Shown here: piece after piece, positions 7,048-16,000 of the stretch
Layout of the letters: each line of letters opens with the position of its first letter
Numbering within the stretch: the first letter of the stretch is position 1
Assembly: GCA_026400735.1 (NCBI GenBank)
Contig: JAPLOL010000065.1
Coordinates: forward strand, 1-35,876
Direction of reading: 5' to 3'
Length of the DNA: 35,876 bases
DNA from: Alphaproteobacteria bacterium
GTDB taxonomy: Bacteria; Pseudomonadota; Alphaproteobacteria; Caulobacterales; Aquidulcibacteraceae
The notes under the pieces: generated by a model
Seen by the model: only the letters and a program-made list of their open reading frames with translations
Told to the model about the DNA's origin: nothing
Databases searched by the model: none
Program-made: the position numbers and the translations under genes

Positions 7048-7884
7048 CTACTCACATTCATCAAACTCCTCGTCCTCCGCCGACGCTTCGGGTGGCGGCG
7101 GAGGATTGATCGCCGTCAAATGCGTGCCGAGCACATACGTCCGCGCCCATCCAGCTTGGCCGTTGGCACGCTCGAAACGCACCCAGGCCCCAGCGCGTGA
7201 ATTGTACAATCGCGGTGACGGATCCCAGTCGACCAGGTCTTCGTCAGAATACAAAATCTCGCCGCGCCGCCACACATCGTAGCCTTTGCAGTGCCCCCAC
7301 ACCGCATAGACGACGTCGCCCGCGGCCAGAGATCCGTCTCCCGCATTCATCACGCCGCGTCGCGGTGGATGATATTGAATCTGCTCAACCGCTGACACGA
7401 CCTCCCCGACGCGAAGACGGCCAACCCGTCGCGAGAATTGATCTGCCTCCGCATAGAGCGGCACGCGCGCGCCAGCGCGCCAGCGCGTTGTGCATGGCCC
7501 GGGATCACACGGATGGCGCACAACGAAGAGGCCGTGCTCCAACGGTATTTGATCCTCAGGCGCGACGACACGTTCAGCCGCTACTTCCGTTTGCGCCGGC
7601 CATGGCAGCGGCGACGCGTCAGCTGCGATCGCCCACTTAAGGCAACCGGCCGCATGGAGGCCCAGTCCGCCGGAACAAGAATCTGAGGCAAAGCACGCCT
7701 CTTCAGTCCAGCCCTCCATGCGCTCCCAGCGGCCGCTCAGGTCGCTCTGCCTATAGCACGCCGCAACGTCCTCCGGTTGTGCGGGCGCCGGTGCGCTCGT
7801 GCTTGCATTCAATTGTGCGCATGCGCCGAGTCCGCCCATGAGCGCTGCGCACAATGCCGCCACCACAATCCGCTGACGGCCCAT
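7048..7884 (-). CDS. Lipoprotein with C-terminal SH3b-like segment, unknown function
   Basis: 278 residues. The signal ends in a lipobox (MGGLGAC, Cys22). The N-terminal half is Cys-rich (about residues 43-90), suggesting disulfides in the periplasm. VPLYAEADQFSRRVGRLRVGEVVSAVE (about 144-170) reads like the first strands of a bacterial SH3 domain, and AWVRFERANGQAGWARTYVLG could be its end. The C-terminus is acidic after a Pro-run (PPPPPEASAEDEEFDECE). No named family is recognised. It lies 26 bases downstream of the hybrid kinase and may share its transcript. Confidence 0.6.
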   Translation of the reverse strand: MGRQRIVVAALCAALMGGLGACAQLNASTSAPAPAQPEDVAACYRQSDLSGRWERMEGWTEEACFASDSCSGGLGLHAAGCLKWAIAADASPLPWPAQTEVAAERVVAPEDQIPLEHGLFVVRHPCDPGPCTTRWRAGARVPLYAEADQFSRRVGRLRVGEVVSAVEQIQYHPPRRGVMNAGDGSLAAGDVVYAVWGHCKGYDVWRRGEILYSDEDLVDWDPSPRLYNSRAGAWVRFERANGQAGWARTYVLGTHLTAINPPPPPEASAEDEEFDECE

Positions 7885-7910
7885 CAGAAACCTCCCCGCC
7901 GAAATCTCGC

Positions 7911-9818
7911 TTACGCCGCGCCCTCCGCCCGCGGCGGCGCACCAAGCACCTCCCGCAGTTTCGCCGCCAACTCGCGCCTTTTGTAGGGCTTGCGGAGAAG
8001 CGTCACGCCCGGCGAGAGATAGCCCTCTTCGTCCATCATCGTTTCGGGATGCCCCGACGTGTAGAGCACGGGCAAACCTGGCACGATGTTGCGCGCGAGC
8101 AGTGCGAGTTGTTCGCCGCTCATCCCCGCCATGACCACATCCGTGAACAACAAATCGAAGCGCTCGCCTTCCTGCAACAAACGCAGCGCCTCCAAACCAG
8201 AGCGCGCGCTCACGACGCGATAGCCAAGGTTCGTCAGTTCGCCGCCGACTTGCACACGCAGCAAATCGTCATCTTCAACCAGCAGCACGCGCTCGCGCCC
8301 CGTCGCCACAACTTGCACGGCTTCGCCGCTCTGCTCACGCCGCGCCTCGCGCGAACGCGGCAGATAGAGCTTCACAGTCGTGCCGCGACCAACTTCGCTT
8401 TCAATCTCGATGCGGCCCTTCGATTGCGTGACAAACCCGTACACCATCGACAGCCCAAGCCCTGAGCCCTTGCCCACTTCCTTGGTCGTGAAGAACGGCT
8501 CGAACACGCGCGCGCGTGTCGCGTCGTCCATGCCGGTTCCAGTGTCTGCGACCGAGAGCACGACGTAGTCGCCGCCCGGAGACGTTGCGTCGCCTTTCAG
8601 CACCGAGTTCCACACGCCGATACTCAGCATGCCGCCGGCGGACATCGCATCGCGCGCGTTGATGCACAGATTGAGCAGCGCGCTCTCAAGCTGCAACGAG
8701 TCAATCAACGCGTCCCATGCGCCATGCTCGGCAACGATCTGAATATGAATTTGCTCGCCCAGCGCACGCCGCAGCAATTGATCCATGCTGCGCACCAACG
8801 CCGCAACATCCGTCGCCTTCGGATCGAGCGCCTGCCTGCGCGAGAACGACAACAAGCGGCTGGTCAGCTCCGCGCCGCGCTCGGCCGCAAGCCGCGTCAT
8901 CTCCGCCAGCATGTGCAGCTGATCGTTTCCTTCGAGCCGCGTCTCGAGCAATTCGGCATTGCTCAATATCACGGTCAGCAGATTGTTGAAATCGTGCGCG
9001 ACGCCGCCAGTAAGCTGCCCGACCGCTTCCAAGCGTTGCGACTGACGCAACTGCGCTTCCAATTCACGCCGCTGCGTGACATCGCGCGCAACGACAACGA
9101 TATGCGTCGTCATGCCAGCATCAGAGACGAGCGGAAACAGTTCGCCCTCAACCCAAATCTCGCGGCCGTCTTTGGTGTAGTTGATAATCTCCGTCCGAGC
9201 CGTGAGGCCGCGCGCCAACAAATCGCGCGTGCGCAGCAATTCATCGGGATCGGTTTTCGGCCCGTGCAGAAAGCGCAGCGTTTTGCCCAGCACTTCGACC
9301 GGCGTGTAGCCGGTCATCCCCGTAAACGCGTCGTTGACGAACACGATCGGCGGCCCATCCCCGATCGGCCCAGCCTCCGTGATGATCACCACATCCTTCA
9401 GCCGCGAGATCGTGGACTGCAGCAGCCGCATCGTCTCTTGCGTGCTGTGGCGCTCGCTGATGTCGCGGAAGTAGATCGCCAGTCCGCCCTGCGAGGCGAA
9501 CGCCCGCACTTCCAGGCGCGCGCTCAGCGGCGGATAGTCGAGTTCGAACGTCGTTGAGCCGCCATTGGCTTTGACTTTCGCGTACTCCTTATATGCGATC
9601 GTATCGACGCCTTCGGGAAACTCGTCCCACATGTTGCGGCCGAGCAGTTCCGCGCGCGGGCGCATCAACACTCGTTCCGCTTGCGCATTAATGTACATAA
9701 AGCGCCAGCCTGCATCGAGCAGGATGAAGGCGTCAGGCATGCTTTCAAGGCTGGCGTAGAGCTGGCTCGCAAGCCCATCGCCATTGATCGTCGCCTGAGA
9801 CTCGTCAGCGCCGCTCAT
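7911..9818 (-). CDS. Soluble hybrid histidine kinase PAS-PAS-HisKA-HATPase-REC
   Basis: 635 residues, no membrane segment. PAS1 spans about 20-122. PAS2 (about 135-250) has a LOV-like core, VNDAFTGMTGYTPVEVLGKTL, but the photoactive Cys of G-x-N-C-R-F-L is absent (GKTLRFLHG), so light sensing by the usual adduct is unlikely. The phosphoacceptor is His275 in GGVAHDFNNLLTVI. The ATPase has NLCINARDAM, DTGTGMDD and GSGLGLSMVYG. The C-terminal receiver has EDDD, Asp560 (LLFTDVVM) and Lys610 (LLRKPY). GGAAGG just before the ATG supports the start. Such kinases typically pass phosphate to a separate Hpt or regulator; no cognate regulator is adjacent. Confidence 0.92.
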   Translation of the reverse strand: MSGADESQATINGDGLASQLYASLESMPDAFILLDAGWRFMYINAQAERVLMRPRAELLGRNMWDEFPEGVDTIAYKEYAKVKANGGSTTFELDYPPLSARLEVRAFASQGGLAIYFRDISERHSTQETMRLLQSTISRLKDVVIITEAGPIGDGPPIVFVNDAFTGMTGYTPVEVLGKTLRFLHGPKTDPDELLRTRDLLARGLTARTEIINYTKDGREIWVEGELFPLVSDAGMTTHIVVVARDVTQRRELEAQLRQSQRLEAVGQLTGGVAHDFNNLLTVILSNAELLETRLEGNDQLHMLAEMTRLAAERGAELTSRLLSFSRRQALDPKATDVAALVRSMDQLLRRALGEQIHIQIVAEHGAWDALIDSLQLESALLNLCINARDAMSAGGMLSIGVWNSVLKGDATSPGGDYVVLSVADTGTGMDDATRARVFEPFFTTKEVGKGSGLGLSMVYGFVTQSKGRIEIESEVGRGTTVKLYLPRSREARREQSGEAVQVVATGRERVLLVEDDDLLRVQVGGELTNLGYRVVSARSGLEALRLLQEGERFDLLFTDVVMAGMSGEQLALLARNIVPGLPVLYTSGHPETMMDEEGYLSPGVTLLRKPYKRRELAAKLREVLGAPPRAEGAA

Positions 9819-10096
9819 CGCCTTCCGCGGTACGGCCTAAATAGAGTGAGTTCAAGGTTCTGCGGTCGCAGAGATCACGTGTGTCGGCGTAGTTCTCATT
9901 ACCTCGGCGCCGCCGCCACAAGCCCTAACGAAACCCTAACGAATTCATTGCCGTTTCGGACACTTACAACCTGTGGCGGAAACGTCTCGGAAACACATTC
10001 ATCGTAAACGTGGAACCGCTCGCATCAGGACGCAGAAGCGTCAGGAGTGCGCGTGGGCTGACTGAATGTCGGCTCTCTAGACCAAGAAGGTCCGGG
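9819..10096 (+). promoter_or_regulatory. Upstream region of the giant repeat gene, with paired TAAC boxes
   Basis: The region holds promoters for the divergent kinase and for the repeat protein. CCCTAACGAA occurs twice, 11 bases apart (9923 and 9934), which places two TAAC boxes (9926-9929 and 9937-9940) exactly 7 bases apart. This geometry resembles the alphaproteobacterial CtrA site TTAA-N7-TTAA, but with C in place of the last A. It is only a candidate. AGAAGG at 10085-10090 is a well-placed ribosome binding site for the ATG at 10097 and rules against the in-frame GTG at 10010. Confidence 0.4.
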
Positions 10097-13000
10097 ATGA
10101 CGATTTCGAGCTTGTCCACCGCACAAGTTGCGGCGCTGTCGGTTACGGCTATTCAAAGCCTATCGACGACTACTTTGGGCACGTTCGCCCCGACCCAAAT
10201 CGCGGCCATCAGCGTTGCCGGTGTCGGCGCGCTCTCCAACACACAGGTTGCTTCGCTCTCCACCACCCAGGTGAAGGCGTTCACAGCAACGCAAATTCCG
10301 AACTTCTCCAGCGACGTCGCCTTCTCTTCTGCGCAACTCCTCGCGCTGAACGAAGTGCAGCTCGGCGCTTTCACCGGAACTCTGGTCGGCAGCATGAGCG
10401 CGACAGCCGTCGCTGCCTTCGCCGCCACGCAAATTCAAGCCTTCAGCGCCGCCAACATCTCAGCGCTCGACGAAACTCAAGCAGCCGCGCTCACTGCAAC
10501 GCAAATCTCGAGCCTCACGACCGGCCAAGTCGCCGGCCTCAGCGCAACCGACATCGGCGAACTCAATAACACGCAAGCCCGCGCCTTCAGCGCCAGCCAA
10601 ATTGAGCGCCTCAGCAACACCGCCGTCTCCGCCTTCGACGCCACTCAATTCGGCGCGTTGACGGTCACACAAGTCAAAGCTCTCACCGCGACGCAAATCA
10701 CCGCCCTTGATGCGGCCGACATCGCCGAGTTCAAGGACACGCAGATCGCGGCGCTCTCGACCACCCAAGTGCGCGCCATCACTGCCACCAACATGGCCGC
10801 GCTCACCGAAACGCAAATTGGCGCGCTCACCGCCACTCAATTGCAGGGCCTGACCAACACCAACCTCGCCGCCCTCGTTGATACCCAAATCGCGGCGCTC
10901 TCCACCGGCCAAGCCTCGTCGCTGACCGCCGCGCAACTCTCGGCAATGAACGCGACCAACATCGCGGAATTCACGTCGACGCAGCTGCACTCGTTCACGA
11001 CCACGCAAGTCAAAGCGCTCACGTCCACAAACATGGCCGCGCTCGATGAAACCCAGATCGCCGCTTTCGACGCCGCGCAGATCGCCACTTTCAGCGCCAC
11101 CACGATTTCAGCCCTCGCCGACGCACAACTCGGCGCGCTGACGACGACTCAAATCGGCGCCCTCTCGGCCAACCAAGTAAAAGTCTTCACCGCCGGCAAC
11201 ATCGGCGCACTGACCGAAACCCAAGTCGGCGCCCTTAACGCAACGCAATTGCAGTCGCTGACCGCAACGGCGCTGTCGGCCCTCACCGAAACACAGGTCG
11301 CTTCGCTGAACACGACGCAAGTCCAGTCGTTCAAGAGCACGCAGATCGCAGCGCTCTCCGCCACCGATATCAGCGAGTTCTCGACCGATCAGGTCGCGAT
11401 GTTCTCCGCCGCGCAAGTGAAAGCCTTCACGGTTACCAACATCGGTGACCTCTCTGAAACGCAAGTCGCCGCCTTCAACGCGACGCAAGTCCAAGCGCTC
11501 ACCAACACTCAAATCGCAGCTTTGGACGCCACGCAACTCAGCACCATGACGACAACGCAAATCGCCGCGATGACGACGAGCCAGATCCGCTCGCTCAGCG
11601 CCGGCAATGTCGGGGCGCTGGCGGAAACGCAAATCACCGCCATGACGGCGACACAGGTCGCCTCGCTCTCGGCCACGGCGATGGCCACGTTCAACGCAAC
11701 GCAAGTCGGCGCCTTCAGCACCGGTCAGGTCGCCGCCCTCACCCGCGCGCAAATCTCGGTGATGACCAACGCAACGCTCTCGGCCTTCGACGCCACGCAA
11801 TTTGCGGCGATGAACGCAACGCAGATCAAATCGCTCACCACGACGCAACTCACGGCGCTTGACGCGACCAATGTCGCCGAGTTCACCGGCACGCAAATCG
11901 CCGCCCTCGCGACCACGCAAATGGCGGCGCTCACAGCCGGCAACATGGCCGCGCTCACGGAAACGCAAATTGCGGGCCTCGCCACCACGCAGCTTGCCTC
12001 CATTTCCGCCAGCAACCTTGCGGCGCTCGCCGACACGCAGATCGGCGCGCTCACCACCACACAAATTGGCGCGCTCAGCGCCGCGCAGGTCGGCGGGCTC
12101 AACGCCGGCAATATCGGCGCTTTGACCAACGCTCAGATCGGCGCCCTGAACGCCACGCAAGTCGGCGCGCTCTCGACCACGGCCGTCTCCGCCTTTGATG
12201 CCGGCCAGTTCGCGCAACTCAACGCCACTCAAGTCAAAGCCCTCACCGCGACGCAGGTCGGCGCGATGAACGCGACCGACATCGGCGACATCACCACCAC
12301 TCAAATCGCGGCCCTCACGGCAACGCAGGTGACCACCCTCACCTCAACCAACGTCGGCCACTTGAGCGAAACCCAAATCGCAACCTTCTCGAACGCGCAG
12401 GTCCAAGCACTCACGACCGGCAACGTGCGCGCCATGGCCGATACGCAAATCGCAGCGCTGACCGATACCCAAGTCGCCAACCTCTCGGCCACGCAGGTAG
12501 CGGCGCTGAGCGCGACAAACGTTCAAGCACTGACCGCTGGCCAAGCCGCAGCAATGACCGCAACGCAGCTTTCGCTGCTCACCGCGGCTAACGTCCACGC
12601 CCTCGCCGACACGCAAATCGCGGGCATGAACGCCACGCAGATCAAATCGTTCACCGCGACGCAGCTCGCCGCGCTCGACGCCACCGACATGGCTGAGTTC
12701 GCCGCCACGCAAGTCGCCGCGATGACCGTGACGCAAGTCGGCGCGCTCTCGACCGGCAACTTCGCCGCTCTCGCCGACACGCAAGTTGAAGCGCTGACCA
12801 ACACGCAGCTCACCGCCGTATCCTCGACCAAGATCGCGGCGATGACGGCGACGCAAACGGGCGCGCTGACGGCAGGCCAAATCGCATCGCTCAGCACCAC
12901 GCAAGTCAAAGCCTTCACCAACGCAAATCTCTCGGCACTCGACGCGACGCAATCTGCCGCCCTCACCGCAGCACAGATCGCATCGCTCTCGACTGGCCAG

Positions 13001-16000
13001 ATCAACAGCCTAAGCGCCACCGACGTGGCCGACATAACGACAACGCAAATCGCCGCCATGGCGACGACCCAAGTCAAAGCACTGACCGCAACGGTGATGG
13101 GCGACCTCTCCGAGGCTCAAGTCGCGGCCTTCACAGCGACACAGATCGCCAACCTCTCGACCGGCAACGTCGCAGGCCTGGCTGAAACGCAAGCCGCCGC
13201 GCTGACCGCCGGACAAGTGGCCGCGTTGAGCACCACGCAGATCAAAGAACTCACCGAGACCAATCTTGCGGCGCTGAACGCCACGCAAATGGCTGCGATC
13301 ACGACCACGCAAGCCAAGGCGCTCACCAACACCCAAATCGCAGCGCTCACGGCCAACGATGTGGCCGAGTTCACCGCCTCGCAGCTAGCCTCGCTCAGCA
13401 CCGCGCAAATGGCGGCGCTCAACGCCACCAACATGGCGGCCCTCAACGCCACGCAAGTCGCGTCCTTCACGGCCACACAAGTCGCGCGCTTCAGCACCGA
13501 CGCTGTGAAAGCCCTCGACGCCACACAGATGGGCGCCCTCACTGCAACGCAAGTCAAAGCGCTGACCGCAACCCAACTCGGCGCCCTCGATGCGACCGAC
13601 GTCGGCGAGATCACCACCACGCAGATCGGCGCGCTGACCAAGACGCAGCTCTCGTCGCTGGCCCAAACCAGCCTTGCTGGCCTCACCGCCACACAAGTCG
13701 GCACGTTCTCAACGACGCAAGTCCAAGCCTTCTCCGGCGCCGCGCTCTCCAGCCTCGATGCGGCTCAAACCGCGGCACTGAAGACGACCCAGATTGCCGC
13801 GCTGACCAACACCCAGATCGCTGGCTTCAACGCCACCGACATCGGCGAACTTGCGGCCACGCAAGTTGCGGCGCTGACAGGCACGCAGATCGGCGGCCTC
13901 ACCAACGCCGCTGCCTCGGCGCTCGACTCCGACCAGCTCGGCGCCCTGAACGCCACGCAGATCAAGTCGTTCACGGCCACGCAGATCACGAACTTCTCGG
14001 CCACCGACGTCGCTGAGCTCACGGCCGCGCAAATCGCGCAGCTGAACACGACGCAAGTCGAAGCGCTCCGCGCCACCAACATTACCGAACTCAACGAAAC
14101 TCAAGTCGCCGCCTTCACAGCGACACAGGTGAAATCACTCTCGGCCACGAACCTCGCCGCCTTTGCTGACAGCCAGATCGCCGCGCTCACCGCCGGCCAG
14201 ATCGGCGCGCTCTCAACGCAGCAGGTCAATGCCCTCACCACTACGAACATCGCCGCGCTGACCGAAACGCAGGCCGCGGCGCTGACCACAACACAAATCG
14301 CCGGCCTCTCGGCCGCTGCCGCTGGCGCCCTTGGCGCCACGCACATCGCCGCCATGAGCGTCACGCAAGTACGCGCCTTCAGCGCCACTCAACTCTCGGC
14401 GCTCGGCACATCGGACATGGCGGAGTTCACGGAAACTCAGATCGCGGGCCTGCAGACAACGCAGCTCCAGGCGCTGTCGAACACCAACCTCGCTGCCCTG
14501 GCTGAAACCCAGATCGCCGCCCTCTCCGCGACGCAAATCCAATCCATCTCGACCGGCGGCGTCGCGAACCTGACCGAAACGCAAGTCGGCGCGCTGACGA
14601 CGACGCAAGTCGCGGCGATGTCTGCGACGCAAATGCGATCCATGACCAACGCCAACCTCTCGGCGCTCGCCGCCGATCAGGTCGCGGCCATGACCAACAC
14701 GCAAGTCGCAGCGCTCACGGTCACTCAGCTCAATTCCCTCAGCGCCTCTGACTACGGCGAGTTCTCAGCCGGCCAGATCGGCGCACTGACGACCTCGCAA
14801 GTCGCCGGCCTCAACGCCACCAGCGTCGGCGCCCTCAGCGAAACGCAAATCGGCGGCCTGACGACAACGCAAGTCGCGTCGCTCACTGCCGCTAACGCGC
14901 ATGCGCTGGCCGAAACGCAAGTCGCCGCCATGTCCGCCAACCAAGTTGCGGCGATGACAGCGACCCAAATCGCCGGTCTCAACGCAACCGACATGGGCGA
15001 ATTCGCTGCGACCCACATCGCCGCGATGAGCACGACGCAGATCCAAGCGCTCTCGGCGACGAACCTCGCCGCCTTGGCTGACACGCAAGTCGCGGCGCTG
15101 ACCGCGACGCAACTGGGATCGATCACCGCGACGAAACTCGCCGGCCTCGATGAAACCCAAGTCGGCGCCTTCACGACCACGCAAATGGCGGCCCTCACCA
15201 CCAGCCAACTCGCTGCTTTGAGCGCCACCAAAATCTCGGCCTTCGCTGACACGCAGGTCGCCGCCCTCTCCGCGACGCAAGTCCGCGCCCTCACCGTCGC
15301 GCAAATCAACGCGCTGCAAACCGCTGACATCGCTGAATTCACGACCGGCCAGATCGCGGGCATGACCACGACGCAAATCGCGGGCATGAACGCCACGGTC
15401 GTCGGCGCCCTCACCGACACCCAAGTCGGCGCAATGACCGCCACGCAGTTGCAAAGCATGCTGGCCGCCAACGTCCACGCGCTCACCGCCACGCAAGTGG
15501 CGGGCATGAACAACACCCAAGTTTCGGCCCTGACCGCCACGCAGATCACCGCGATGGACGCCACGGACGTCGGTGAGTTCAGCGCCGATCAAATCGCGCA
15601 CATGACGACGACGCAGATCAAAGCCTTCAACTCAACCAAGTTGGCGGCGCTCGATGACTCGCAAGTCGCCGCTCTCACAGCCACACAACTGCAAGCGATC
15701 ACCACCACGAACGTCTCGGCGTTCACGGCGACGCAGATGCAGAACTTCACACTTGCTCAAATCGGCGCCTTCTCGGCCCAGCAAGTCGGCGCCTTCTCCA
15801 ACGCCAACCTCGCGGCTTTGGACCTCGCGCAGATCGGCGCGCTCTCCAGCACGCAGGTCAAGTCGCTCACCGAAACGCAATTGTGCGCCCTCGCCGCCAG
15901 CGACATCGCTGAGTTCACGGAAACCCAGATCGCGGCCTTCTCAACCAGCCAGGTTGCCGCGCTGACTGCGACCAACGTTACCTCGCTCTCGGACGCGCAA

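Noticed and set aside
8724..9557. 277-codon plus-strand frame opposite the hybrid kinase
   Set aside because: The minus strand encodes all the kinase motifs here; the plus frame is Arg/Gln-rich shadow sequence.
10010..10096. GTG start 29 codons upstream of the array protein
   Set aside because: The residues are Arg/Ser-rich without a signal peptide, and the ATG at 10097 has a well-spaced ribosome binding site.
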